Below the pieces are notes generated by a model. That model did no database searches. It was not told the DNA's origin and saw only the letters and a program-made list of their open reading frames with translations. A program made the translations under genes and the position numbers. Positions 24,820 to 34,371 of a stretch of DNA of 47,780 bases are shown piece by piece. The stretch spans positions 116,838-164,617 of the forward strand of contig NZ_KB908299.1 of assembly GCF_000382425.1 (NCBI RefSeq), written 5' to 3'. Source of the DNA: Empedobacter brevis NBRC 14943 = ATCC 43319. GTDB taxonomy: Bacteria > Bacteroidota > Bacteroidia > Flavobacteriales > Weeksellaceae. Each line of letters begins with the position of its first letter. Position 1 is the stretch's first letter.

Positions 24820-26253
24820 ATGAGTGAGATTCAAACACAAAATTCAGAACAAACTGCCCAATTATCAGATATCTTATTGGTGTTAGATAAAGAAAAGATG
24901 AAGATTCAAGCGATAAAAAGTTTTGATAAAAATGGTCAAATGGAAACAGTTGATCCAACGAAGAAAAACCAAAATAAATTTATGCAAATAAATAAACACG
25001 GAGACTTTCTTTCCAATTTTTTCTCCAACTTCTACAATCAATTAAAGAATCCAACCAATTTCGCTTTTTTCAAAGTACCAGATTCAGTTGCAATTGAAAA
25101 AGCAAAAGAGTTTCAAAAACATTTTAATCATCCAATATCTGAAAATGAAAAAGAGGTTTTTCAATATGAAATACTACCAAACGCATTTCAGCAAAATCAT
25201 TCAAAAAATAATAATATGGAAACAGAAAAAACAGAATACCGTTTCAATCCAGAACAAATTGATTGGGAAACGATGAATAACTTAGGTTTGAGCAAAGAAC
25301 GATTAGAAAAAATCAATCAATTAGACCCTTTATTAAAAGGCTATAAAACCAATCAGCTTATTCCTGTCAGTATCAATTTTGGTTCAGCAGTTCTTCGTAC
25401 CGATATACGACTCTCTTTACAACAATCGGAAAATGGAACAATTGTTCCTGCACTTCATGGAATTCGAAAAGAACCCAATTTGAACTATGAATTTTTTGGT
25501 CACAAATTTACGGATGAGGACAAGAAAAATTTGTTAGAAACAGGAAATATGGGAAGAGTTGTTGATTTAACGAATACTAAAACAGGCGAAAATATTCCAT
25601 CGATTATCAGTGTAGACCGTTTAACCAATGAGTTAATTGCATTGAAAACAGAGTTTATTAAAATTCCAGATGAAATAAAAGGAGTTCTATTAAATAAAGA
25701 ACAAAAACAAACCTTAAAAGAAGGGAAATCGTTGTATTTAGAAGGTATGACTTCTGTTAAAGGAACAGAATTTTCAGCAAATGTTCAATTTAATGCAGAT
25801 AAACGATATGTAGAGTTTCAATTTGATAATAAGATTAATAAGGTACAAAATATAAAATCAAATCGAGAAGAATTTAAGAATTTTGAAGCGCCTAAAATTT
25901 TTAGAAATAAAGAACTTTCAGAACAGCAGCATAATGAACTTAAAGATGGAAAAACAGTCTTTATAGATGGTTTAATAGATAAAAGAGGACAGACTTATCA
26001 AGGCTACATTTCTTTCAACAAAGAATTAGGAAAAACTCAATTTATGTTTCCAAATCAATTAAAAGAGGCTGCTCAACCAAGTGAAGAACATAAAACGCAA
26101 GTTGCTGTAAATTCTGAAGGAAAAACGAATGAATCAACAAAACAAATTAAAACACCTTTGGAATCTAAACAACAATCGCCTAAAGAGAAACAGTCAAAAA
26201 AATCTACTGAAAGCCTTCCTAAGAATGCCAAATCGAAGGGTAGAAAAGTGTAA
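24820..26253 (+). CDS. DUF4099/DUF3945 domain protein
   Basis: 477-residue mobile-element protein of unknown function. The middle (about 145-275) matches the DUF4099/DUF3945 pattern: INWxxMxxLGLSxExLEK-like start, LIPVSINFGSAVLRTDIRLS, a GIRKEPNLNYEFFGH segment and TGNMGRVVDL. Two repeated modules follow (about 285-345 and 365-410), each with an ELSxxQHxxLKxGKxVxIDGxx-like line. The C-terminal 50 residues are a lysine-rich, charged tail. It is commonly encoded next to topoisomerase genes in conjugative transposons, as it is here. Confidence 0.85.
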   Translation: MSEIQTQNSEQTAQLSDILLVLDKEKMKIQAIKSFDKNGQMETVDPTKKNQNKFMQINKHGDFLSNFFSNFYNQLKNPTNFAFFKVPDSVAIEKAKEFQKHFNHPISENEKEVFQYEILPNAFQQNHSKNNNMETEKTEYRFNPEQIDWETMNNLGLSKERLEKINQLDPLLKGYKTNQLIPVSINFGSAVLRTDIRLSLQQSENGTIVPALHGIRKEPNLNYEFFGHKFTDEDKKNLLETGNMGRVVDLTNTKTGENIPSIISVDRLTNELIALKTEFIKIPDEIKGVLLNKEQKQTLKEGKSLYLEGMTSVKGTEFSANVQFNADKRYVEFQFDNKINKVQNIKSNREEFKNFEAPKIFRNKELSEQQHNELKDGKTVFIDGLIDKRGQTYQGYISFNKELGKTQFMFPNQLKEAAQPSEEHKTQVAVNSEGKTNESTKQIKTPLESKQQSPKEKQSKKSTESLPKNAKSKGRKV

Positions 26254-26269
26254 TGTAAAGAAATGTATT

Positions 26270-27646
26270 ATGAAAAAAGAGTTGAAAAATCAAACTAATG
26301 TAAAAGATGAAATTAACTCTGAAAATAGCGTTAAAGTAGGGAGAGAAGTTTTCATTTCAGCTTTGACGCTTATTTGTCAACGATACTTGGAACAGGTTAA
26401 TTGTAAAGAAAAAAATATTTATGAGTTGGAGTTGTTGCATACCAAATCTTTTATTGAATTTAAAAGCCAATTAATACTTGAAGATGAAAAGCAAATAAAA
26501 CCTGTATTAAAAACAATCCAACGAATAGGAAAAGCTGAAGTTGTTGATATTAAGATAGGTAATTGTATAGAAGAACCTCCTTTATTATTTAATCGTATTG
26601 ATTTACAAGATGAAGTATATTCAAAATATAATATATCTTTTGAGGAAACATCAAGAATTACCGAGAAACTTTACGAAAACCAATTTATTACAAATCCTCA
26701 AACTGAGAGTGCGTTTATTAACAATCAATTTTGGACTACTTTTCCGAAACTCATCCATGCTTTAAATGAAAGAGAAAACTATAAAAAGATTACGAATGAA
26801 CTTAGGAAAGGTGGCCTTAATAAAAGAGTTGTGAATGATGAAAAGGCAAAAGATCAGCATGGAATATTAATTACAGATAAAATACCATCTGCATTATCTG
26901 TAAAAGAAAAAATCATTTATGATATGATTGTATTTCGATTTTTAGAAGCAGTATCACAAGAATCTATAAAAGAAATTGTAATAGTTAACTTGGAAATATT
27001 ACACTATGAATTCAAGGCCGAATATTGTAGAATTGTAGGTAGTGGCTGGCGATCAATACAGGGAAACTTTTCTAGAGATTTAATTATTTTACCAGAATTA
27101 CCCTCATTAAAATTGGGTGATGAGCTAAAAATAAAACAGTTTTCGATAAACGAAAAGAAAACAAAACCTCCAAAATTATTAGATTTCATAAGTTTATTAT
27201 TAGAAATGAAGGCTGTAGGAAAAGATGAGCAAAACGAAAAAGTTATTGAAGAATTAGTGATCAATAATTATGTTAGATTAGAGAATAGATTCTTAATACC
27301 TACAGAAAAAGGATTAAAATTATTTGGTTCAGTTTATCATCATAATTTACCTATTCAAATTGAACAATCTAACTTATTATCAATATTGATCTGCCCTAAA
27401 TGTAAAAAAGCTCAATTGGCAATCGATGAAAATATGATTAAATGTACAGAGCCAGTATGTAATTGGATGCAATATAGAAATATTTGCGGTGTGCAACTTT
27501 CAATAAAAGATACCGAAAACTTAATCAATAATGGAACTACAACCTTAATAAAAGGATTTCAACTCAAATCAGGTAAAAAGTTTAATGCAATAATTAAACT
27601 CAACAAACAGGGTGAAAGTTCTTTTGTAATAGAACAGAAGAAATAA
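26270..27646 (+). CDS. Topoisomerase III-like protein lacking catalytic residues
   Basis: 458-residue protein related to type IA topoisomerases (TopB). The region from about 110 (PPLLFNRIDLQDEVYSKYNI) through ALSVKEKIIYDMIVFRFLEA (about 210) follows the TopB central domains. The N-terminal Toprim domain is absent, and the active-site segment, normally ITYPRT, reads ITNPQT, so the catalytic tyrosine is N142. A zinc-ribbon-like CPKCKKA with a second C-x4-C (about 380-405) and a DUF3945-like repeat (GVQLSIKDTENLINNGTTTL) form the C-terminus. It cannot be an active topoisomerase; DNA binding is plausible. The start is the ATG at 26270, since an upstream extension would overlap the DUF3945 gene. 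Confidence 0.75.
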   Translation: MKKELKNQTNVKDEINSENSVKVGREVFISALTLICQRYLEQVNCKEKNIYELELLHTKSFIEFKSQLILEDEKQIKPVLKTIQRIGKAEVVDIKIGNCIEEPPLLFNRIDLQDEVYSKYNISFEETSRITEKLYENQFITNPQTESAFINNQFWTTFPKLIHALNERENYKKITNELRKGGLNKRVVNDEKAKDQHGILITDKIPSALSVKEKIIYDMIVFRFLEAVSQESIKEIVIVNLEILHYEFKAEYCRIVGSGWRSIQGNFSRDLIILPELPSLKLGDELKIKQFSINEKKTKPPKLLDFISLLLEMKAVGKDEQNEKVIEELVINNYVRLENRFLIPTEKGLKLFGSVYHHNLPIQIEQSNLLSILICPKCKKAQLAIDENMIKCTEPVCNWMQYRNICGVQLSIKDTENLINNGTTTLIKGFQLKSGKKFNAIIKLNKQGESSFVIEQKK

Positions 27647-27691
27647 CAATTATATTAATTCCTACTATAATTCTAATTATTGGTGTTCAAT

Positions 27692-29311
27692 TTATTTTTT
27701 CAATTGTTTAATGTATTCATAAGGACGAAACGAAGTCACTTGAAAAAAAGCATCCGAAAAATGCCTAGCAGAAGAAAATCCTCCTAATTCAGCCAAATCT
27801 CTAAGAGAATGTTGATGATATTTCTTTGAATTATTAAGAAGGTTGAGAATATAATTCACTTTAAGTTGATTGATATAATTTGAAAAATTTGTTCCTTTTT
27901 GTGAATTAATAACTCTTGATAGATAAGCCGAATTAGTTTTGAATGATCTGCATAATTGTGCCAATGTTAAAGTAGGTTGTAGAAATAGTTGATTGGCTTC
28001 AAATTCGTCTAATTGTCTTGTAATATCCATTACAACTTCTGGTGGAATATCTATTATTGGTTGCGGAACAGATATCTTTTTCTTTATAGAAGTTTTCTTA
28101 AAAAGGCGTTTACAAATCCAAAAAGCCATAATTGAACTTATTAAAATTATTACTCCATTTAAAACTGGATATAAAAGAAGTTTGTATTCTACATTTTTCT
28201 TTAATTTCAATAATTCTTTTTCATCATATTCTTTTTGAATTATGGGAGTTATTTTTACGATATTTCGTTGAGTAAGACTATCTAATCTAAGCAATTGATT
28301 GATATAATAAAGCTGATTTTGAAAATCATTTTTATTTGCAGAATTATCTATTAAACCCTTATATGCAGGGCGAACTTCACTGTCCAAAAATTCATATTGA
28401 TTAAAAAGTTGATCTATTTTTTCAAAATATTCAATGGATTTTTCAAATTGATTTAATTTCTCAAATGATTTTCCAAGATATAAATATGCTTTGCTTAATG
28501 TATAAAAATCCTCTTGTTTATTTACATAATGAATTTCTTTAGTTAATATGTAGATCGCTTTTTCATAATTTTTATTGAAATAGTAATCAATTGCTGTAGA
28601 AATCCAAAAGTAATGAATGAAATATATATTTTCTTTTTGTTGACTCAATCTCAAGCCATGTCGATTAAGTTGACTTGCTAATTTATATTTTTGTTGAAAT
28701 TGAAGAACTTGAGTTCTGTAATAAATTGAATTCAAAAAATAAGCATGATGATTTTCATCGGAACTATTCTTCTCAAAATAGGAGGTGCATTTTTGAAACA
28801 ATACATCCGATTCACTGAATTGTTTTAAATGAAATTTAATTAAAGCAAGATTGAAAATTACTTTATATGAGATATATTCTGAGGATTTGTTATTTAATTT
28901 CCTTTCAGCAATTAAATAATTTTCTAAAGCTGGTTGAAATTTTTTGAATTGAAAATGAATTAATCCCTTTGAAAGGTAGCTTTGAATAACAAAATCATTA
29001 TTTTGTGTTTTCTGAGCAGTAACAATCGTACTATCTGCATATTTTAGCTTATTAGAATAATCATTTGAATAAAAAATACCTTCTTTATAACCATAAAATA
29101 ACGTTTCGTTATCCTTTCTAATTTTAGCTTTTAAGATATAGGCATTGATATACTTCCATACCTGGGGATTATTTTTATCATATTGAAAGGAATCAATTTT
29201 TTGAACAAGATATTCATTGGTTTGAGCACTCAAAATATCAATTGCGAAAACATTTTCTATGCTTAAACTGAACAATATTAATCCTATTATTAGTTGTAGA
29301 TATGTTTTCAT
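27692..29311 (-). CDS. Membrane-anchored TPR-AraC family regulator
   Basis: 539-residue one-component regulator. A signal segment (first 23 residues) is followed by a periplasmic region of about 340 residues built of TPR-like helices (for example KAYLYLGKSFEKLNQFEKSI). One membrane helix lies at about 377-397, then a cytoplasmic AraC-type double HTH at about 430-535 (LAQLCRSFKTNSAYLSRVIN and LRDLAELGGFSSARHFSDAF). This layout is common in Flavobacteriia next to peptide and SusCD loci. It is divergent from the lipoprotein/MauE/DUF6520 genes, and the shared 350-bp upstream region carries a direct repeat that may be its site. The signal it senses is unknown. Confidence 0.9.
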   Translation of the reverse strand: MKTYLQLIIGLILFSLSIENVFAIDILSAQTNEYLVQKIDSFQYDKNNPQVWKYINAYILKAKIRKDNETLFYGYKEGIFYSNDYSNKLKYADSTIVTAQKTQNNDFVIQSYLSKGLIHFQFKKFQPALENYLIAERKLNNKSSEYISYKVIFNLALIKFHLKQFSESDVLFQKCTSYFEKNSSDENHHAYFLNSIYYRTQVLQFQQKYKLASQLNRHGLRLSQQKENIYFIHYFWISTAIDYYFNKNYEKAIYILTKEIHYVNKQEDFYTLSKAYLYLGKSFEKLNQFEKSIEYFEKIDQLFNQYEFLDSEVRPAYKGLIDNSANKNDFQNQLYYINQLLRLDSLTQRNIVKITPIIQKEYDEKELLKLKKNVEYKLLLYPVLNGVIILISSIMAFWICKRLFKKTSIKKKISVPQPIIDIPPEVVMDITRQLDEFEANQLFLQPTLTLAQLCRSFKTNSAYLSRVINSQKGTNFSNYINQLKVNYILNLLNNSKKYHQHSLRDLAELGGFSSARHFSDAFFQVTSFRPYEYIKQLKK

Positions 29312-29449
29312 AAGCTTAAAATTTAATGAAAACAGTAGCAGAATAATCGGTAAGGTACTTCAAATTAATAAATTAAACAAATAGAGTATAACAGATAATA
29401 GCTTTTTTAAACAAAGAAAATTTGTAAAAAAAATGCTCAAAATGAAGTA

Positions 29450-29582
29450 TTTATAAATTCGTCATTCCCAAAAGTATATTTTTTATTCAATTTTTTAAAA
29501 AAATATAAAAATTCATTTTTCAAAATACTGTAATTCAGTTAATTATTTTACAAAAACAACGAATTTATAAATCCGTTATCCC
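29450..29582. promoter_or_regulatory. Direct repeat, candidate binding sites for the AraC regulator
   Basis: TTTATAAATTCGTCATTCCC (29450-29469) and TTTATAAATCCGTTATCCC (29564-29582) are near-identical direct repeats, 114 bp apart, in the region between the divergent regulator and lipoprotein genes. AraC-type proteins usually bind direct repeats. The rest of 29312-29665 is AT-rich without a gene. Confidence 0.5.
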
Positions 29583-29665
29583 ATTTATGTATTTGTAGTA
29601 CTTGTTTGCATTAATTCTCTTCTACAAGACATAATTTTAAAACACCAAACATTAAAACTTGTCAT

Positions 29666-29899
29666 ATGAAAACAAAAATCTATTTTTTAATTATAGTAGT
29701 TGTTAGCTGTTTATTCTATAACTGTGTTGAAGAAGAGGAACAACAAATTGAATCTATAAATACTTCGCTTTTACAGAGAAGAGATACGATTTCAACAAAT
29801 GATAGTATATCAATTTATTCAGAAACACAAGTAAATGAAGCTGATCCTCCAAAGGAAAAAGATCCATATATCAAACGTACTGAAGAAGGAGGGGAGTAG
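29666..29899 (+). CDS. Small putative lipoprotein
   Basis: 77-residue protein with a 15-residue hydrophobic signal (IYFLIIVVVSCLFYN) ending at a cysteine (C20, in FYNC) that could be lipidated, then an acidic stretch (EEEEQQ) and a hydrophilic Pro/Glu-rich tail. The acidic residues right after the cysteine resemble the surface-export signal of Bacteroidota lipoproteins. It is the first plus-strand gene of the cluster, 27 bp before the MauE gene. No further family is recognised. Confidence 0.7.
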   Translation: MKTKIYFLIIVVVSCLFYNCVEEEEQQIESINTSLLQRRDTISTNDSISIYSETQVNEADPPKEKDPYIKRTEEGGE

Positions 29900-29926
29900 T
29901 ATACTTTAAACCCAAAACACATCAAG

Positions 29927-31372
29927 ATGAGAAGATATTTTCTATTTATACAAACACTCATCTGCTACCTATTTATTGTGTTGTTTATTTACGCGGCTGT
30001 AAGTAAGCTGATGGATTTTGAAACCTTTCAAACCCAGCTGGGACAATCGCCCTTATTAGCCAGTTATGCGATTCCTATTTCGTATGGTATTATTGCCATA
30101 GAACTTACAACTGCGGTTCTTTTGATGTTTGATCGATTCCGAATAATTGCCTTACAACTTTCGCTTTTAATGATGGTGATGTTCACCACCTATATTGTGA
30201 TTATTCTACATTTCACGGCATTTACACCTTGTTCTTGTGGTGGAGTTTTAGAAAAGATGGGATGGACGGAACATCTGATTTTTAATGGTGTCTTTGTAGG
30301 ATTAGCTTTAATTGGCATTAGGATAGCAAACAATTCTCAAACATGGAAACGCTATATTATTCAACAATTCTTTCTTATTTTAATTGGAATTGTTAGTGTA
30401 ACCATTTTATATGGTTTATCAGAAAAGAAATCTCAGTATAACAATGCGTTTACGCGTAAATACATTCCGCATTTAGCAGAAAAACAAACTACTCTCAATT
30501 TAGAATCAACTGGTTATTATATAGCAGGTATTGATAGTTGTTATCTCTATTTAGCCAATACAGAAACACCTTTATTTCTTAAAAGGTATGATTATCTAGC
30601 TAATCAAATGAAGAATATAAAACTAGAAATTGATCAATATAAGCTGCCTTATAAAAGAGTGATTGCTAAAGTACAAACACCATATTTTTATTTAGGAGAC
30701 GGTTCGGTTGGTATTTTACTTCGAGGTAAAATTGATGATTGGAAAGCAAAAACCATTTCTAAAGGAGATGTATATTATAATCAATTTGTGGTCGCAGATT
30801 CTTCGAAGTTTGGGATAGCAACTTATAGCACCAAAGTAAAGGCAAATGTATTGGGATTGTTATCGGAGCATCAACTTCAGCTTAACTATAACAGTCTAGA
30901 AAAACAACTTGACGGTACATTTGAGTCAGACGGAACATTACTATGGAATTCCCAATTAGAAAAGTTTATCTACATCTATTACTACAAAAATCAGTACCTC
31001 GAATTTGATGCTGCGTTAACTGAAATGAAAACAGGACACACCATTGATACTATTTCTAAAGTTCAGATCGATGTAGGCTATTTTAAAAAAACAAAGCAAT
31101 ATAAATTAGGTCCACAAACCTTACTTGTAAACAAATTAGCAACTACTTACGATAACCAACTCTATATATCGACGGACCGACTAGGTAATTTCGAACAAAA
31201 AATAGAAGGTACAAGTGTCATAGATCAATATGATTTGGTGAACAAAACCTATACACATAGTTTTTACCTCTACTATTCGCCTAAAAATCAACTAAGAAAT
31301 TTCACTATTTACAAAAACAAAATATTTGCAATTGTAGATCATGAACTTTATATCTATAACAAAAGAAAATAA
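29927..31372 (+). CDS. MauE/DoxX-like redox-associated membrane protein
   Basis: 481-residue protein. The first 150 residues form four membrane helices of the MauE/DoxX type, with YAAVSKLMDFETFQTQLGQS (residues 23-42) and a periplasmic CSCGG pair (about 103-107) before MGWTEHLIFN, as in MauE-like proteins that serve disulfide or thiol chemistry. The other 330 residues are a periplasmic beta-rich part without recognised domain. It sits between a lipoprotein and a DUF6520 peptide gene containing four cysteines, so a role in oxidising the peptide is conceivable; that is inference. Confidence 0.85.
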   Translation: MRRYFLFIQTLICYLFIVLFIYAAVSKLMDFETFQTQLGQSPLLASYAIPISYGIIAIELTTAVLLMFDRFRIIALQLSLLMMVMFTTYIVIILHFTAFTPCSCGGVLEKMGWTEHLIFNGVFVGLALIGIRIANNSQTWKRYIIQQFFLILIGIVSVTILYGLSEKKSQYNNAFTRKYIPHLAEKQTTLNLESTGYYIAGIDSCYLYLANTETPLFLKRYDYLANQMKNIKLEIDQYKLPYKRVIAKVQTPYFYLGDGSVGILLRGKIDDWKAKTISKGDVYYNQFVVADSSKFGIATYSTKVKANVLGLLSEHQLQLNYNSLEKQLDGTFESDGTLLWNSQLEKFIYIYYYKNQYLEFDAALTEMKTGHTIDTISKVQIDVGYFKKTKQYKLGPQTLLVNKLATTYDNQLYISTDRLGNFEQKIEGTSVIDQYDLVNKTYTHSFYLYYSPKNQLRNFTIYKNKIFAIVDHELYIYNKRK

Positions 31373-31444
31373 ATCGTTGCGCAACACAGGGGATGACCGA
31401 AAACCTGTACAATAGAGTAAGTCACCACATTAAAATTATACAAA

Positions 31445-31732
31445 ATGAAAACAAATTTTCTAAAAAAAGCGCTACCTATTGGGGTAGGAATGATGGCTGT
31501 TGCTTTTGCATTTGCCACAGAAAGTAAAACTTCTCAAAATAATGAAGAAGAAGTATTAATGACAGGATATATTTATAATTCTGCTACGAATCATTGTGAT
31601 GACGTAAAAGTTGATTGTTCAACAACAATTGGATTACCATGTACTGTGAATGAAAATGGAATTGAAAAAGATGTTTTTGAATTGAGAGATGTATCAGAAA
31701 CTTCGTGTAGTATTCCACTATATCGTCAATAA
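31445..31732 (+). CDS. DUF6520 family secreted peptide
   Basis: 95-residue protein of the DUF6520 type found in multicopy clusters in Flavobacteriia. A signal segment (KKALPIGVGMMAVAFAFAT) is followed by a short mature chain of about 70 residues with four cysteines (HCDD, DCST, PCTV, SCSI), which would allow two disulfides. The function is unknown. The last plus-strand gene of the group, 72 bp after the MauE gene, it faces the S9 peptidase-SusCD operon across a shared terminator. Confidence 0.8.
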   Translation: MKTNFLKKALPIGVGMMAVAFAFATESKTSQNNEEEVLMTGYIYNSATNHCDDVKVDCSTTIGLPCTVNENGIEKDVFELRDVSETSCSIPLYRQ

Positions 31733-31755
31733 GCATTTAAGTTTAATTTAAATAG

Positions 31756-31785
31756 GAACGGAGCATCATGTGCTCCGTTCTTTTA
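31756..31785. terminator. Bidirectional terminator
   Basis: A 10-bp perfect stem (GAACGGAGCA with TGCTCCGTTC, 5-nt loop) followed by TTTTATTTT on the plus strand and preceded by an A-rich tract, between convergent genes. The hairpin ends just before the stop of the minus-strand peptidase gene. Confidence 0.85.
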
Positions 31786-34308
31786 TTTTAAATGTGTATC
31801 AAACCAATTTTTTATTTTAGTGGATAAAAATTGTTGATTGGTTTTATTTTTTAAGGCATGTCCTTCATGATCAAATAAAAGTAATTCGGCTTTTTTTCCT
31901 AATCGTTTTATTCCCATAAAAAAATACACACTTTGATACCAATTTACATTATAATCTTCTTTGCCTGTCCATATTAAGACTGGTATTTGTAATTTTTCGA
32001 CATGATAAAGAGGCGAGTTTTTGTAATATTGATCTTTTAAATTATATAAACTATCACCCATTCTTAATTGGTAATTTTCTAATCGCCATAATTGATCTGA
32101 CTGATTGTCTATATTATAATCATGGTAATAACTAATCAAATCGGTTATAGCTGAACCAACAACTGTTGTTTTGAAAAATGTTGATTGTGTAGAAATAAAG
32201 GCTGTTTCATACCCACCAAATGAATGTCCAATTAAACCAATTCTTTCTTGATCAATTGTCGATAGTTCTACAGCTTTTTTTACCGCATTTTCTACACTTA
32301 CCAAAGCAGATCTGCCTGGGTTTCCAATTTCATATTCTATATCGGGTAACAAAACAAAATAGCCATCTAATACATAGTCCATGAAATTAAATCCGATAGG
32401 TGAATTTTTAGATGGTAAAGTAAATTCATTGACTTTAAACGAATTCTTTTCATAAATGTACACAACCATAGGATATGTTTTAGTTGAATCGTATTGAGAA
32501 GGGTATAAAAGAGAGCCATTCATCACGTTTCCATTTATAGATGTATAGTTTATATTTTTAGAAAAACCTAAGTCGTATTCACTTAGCTTAGAGTTGCTTT
32601 GGTAAATAATACGCGTTGTATGATTAGTGGAAAGTTCATGAATAGAGGGTGATTCATTGTACTTTGCTTTTCTATAATACAATTTATTTTTGTTGCTATC
32701 ACTGTAAATTTGATTGACTTCGGCATCAGTTCTAAAAGAATGTATCACTTTTCCCTTTTTTAAGATCGCTATTCCATGCGACTGATCATCTTTATGGAGT
32801 TTAATAATCAGTGGTTTATTCATGTCAATACTACGATTTGATGAGTTCGTTAAATTGATAGATGCCAAACGATTGTGTTCTTCTTTTTGTTCTCCAAAGG
32901 TAATTTGCTTTACTTCATTTTTATCTATACTAAACTGCCACAAATCATAGGTTGACGTTAGTAGAATAGATTTTTCATCCTCTGACCAATAGGGCTGATC
33001 AAAAGGCGGTTTGTCAGTTTCTGCTTTAGTTCTATCATAAAAAACTTGAGAAAGAACTGTTGTTAGCTTCTTATGTGTTTGCTTTTTTACATCATACAAA
33101 TTCCAATGTTTTGTTTTAAAATAAGCAATGTACTCCCCATTTGGTGAAACAGAAATAAAATTAGGGTTGGTATATAGACTATCAATTATTTTATATGATT
33201 TTTTTGATTGGTAATCATTTAAATAAACATCTGCAATTTCAAAATATCTATATTGTGGTTCATACTGTTTTCTATCAAATGTCAAGGCAAAGTGGATATT
33301 ACTATTAAGTGCGAATTGGCTTCCTTTTCTTTCCGTAACAGAATCGTATTCATTCACAGTCCAAATAAACCGTTTATAACCATCTTTTTGTTTCATTAAT
33401 TGTTCTTTGGGATAGATCCACGTATCGTTGGTAGACCACTTTTCAATTCCTTTTAAAGAATCTTCGGTGATTTTTTCATTTAGTTGAAATTCAATAAATT
33501 GTCCATTCGTTAAAACACGAACAGATTCATCCATAAAATAATGAGAAGGATTTATTTTCAACCAATCCTTTAGATTCAAAATATTCACCCTTTTTGTTTG
33601 AAATGCGTAACGAACTATTTTTCTCTTTGCGTTTTCTTTTTCAAGAAATGAAAAATACTGTCCATTTTTACTCCAATTATTTAGAGGAGATCGATCATTA
33701 AAAATGTACGTACCTGTATCACTTGATAGCTGATCAATAGCCTCTAATTTTGAGCTATAAAAACCAACTGTTTTTCCATCCTTAGAAAGAGTTGTCAATG
33801 TAGATGAAGCAGGGCTCCAACTAAAGTTGGAAACATTATGCTTTGTAACGAATTTTTCTGATCTGGTATCGAATAACGTCAAAACATCATCAGCTGATAA
33901 ATAAGCAAGCTGTTGATTGGTCGAATCAAATTCTACTTTTCTAATTGGTTTATTCAAAACAAGAAAGCTTTTCGAATTTCTTAAATCGATTATTTCAAGT
34001 TTGCTTTCACTTAAAAGGATTGCAAAATGTTCGTTATTAGAAAATAAACTCTTTTTTGTATTTTTTCTTTCTATAGTTTTATAAGTAGAAGAATGAATTA
34101 ATCGAATGATATTTTTACCTAAAAATGATTCAGAGGTTTCAATCCAATTCCCGTTAGTGCTAATGTTATTAATTGTAGTATTAGTAGACCATATACTGTC
34201 TAAATCATGTGTATATTTTTTCTTATTTATCTCTTGACTAAAGACGTTGTAGGTCGAGAGAACAAATCCCAATAGGATGAGGAATATTATTTTACTTATT
34301 TTTTCCAT
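31783..34308 (-). CDS. Secreted S9 family serine peptidase
   Basis: 841-residue prolyl-oligopeptidase-type enzyme. A signal peptide (to about residue 24, SQE) is followed by a long beta-propeller-like region (about 40-560) and an alpha/beta-hydrolase domain. The catalytic serine is S696 in GLIGHSFGGYE; the acid is in GKEDYNV and the histidine in FDHEGHAL near the C-terminus. Such enzymes cleave small peptides, usually after proline or similar residues. It is the last gene of the SusC-SusD operon, which suggests that imported or surface-bound peptides are its substrate; the DUF6520 peptide next door is a candidate partner by position only. Confidence 0.92.
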   Translation of the reverse strand: MEKISKIIFLILLGFVLSTYNVFSQEINKKKYTHDLDSIWSTNTTINNISTNGNWIETSESFLGKNIIRLIHSSTYKTIERKNTKKSLFSNNEHFAILLSESKLEIIDLRNSKSFLVLNKPIRKVEFDSTNQQLAYLSADDVLTLFDTRSEKFVTKHNVSNFSWSPASSTLTTLSKDGKTVGFYSSKLEAIDQLSSDTGTYIFNDRSPLNNWSKNGQYFSFLEKENAKRKIVRYAFQTKRVNILNLKDWLKINPSHYFMDESVRVLTNGQFIEFQLNEKITEDSLKGIEKWSTNDTWIYPKEQLMKQKDGYKRFIWTVNEYDSVTERKGSQFALNSNIHFALTFDRKQYEPQYRYFEIADVYLNDYQSKKSYKIIDSLYTNPNFISVSPNGEYIAYFKTKHWNLYDVKKQTHKKLTTVLSQVFYDRTKAETDKPPFDQPYWSEDEKSILLTSTYDLWQFSIDKNEVKQITFGEQKEEHNRLASINLTNSSNRSIDMNKPLIIKLHKDDQSHGIAILKKGKVIHSFRTDAEVNQIYSDSNKNKLYYRKAKYNESPSIHELSTNHTTRIIYQSNSKLSEYDLGFSKNINYTSINGNVMNGSLLYPSQYDSTKTYPMVVYIYEKNSFKVNEFTLPSKNSPIGFNFMDYVLDGYFVLLPDIEYEIGNPGRSALVSVENAVKKAVELSTIDQERIGLIGHSFGGYETAFISTQSTFFKTTVVGSAITDLISYYHDYNIDNQSDQLWRLENYQLRMGDSLYNLKDQYYKNSPLYHVEKLQIPVLIWTGKEDYNVNWYQSVYFFMGIKRLGKKAELLLFDHEGHALKNKTNQQFLSTKIKNWFDTHLK

Positions 34309-34371
34309 TGGTACTAATTCTGATATTTGTATAAATGCCTTTTTATGATGTTGTATTTGTAGAACAACTTC

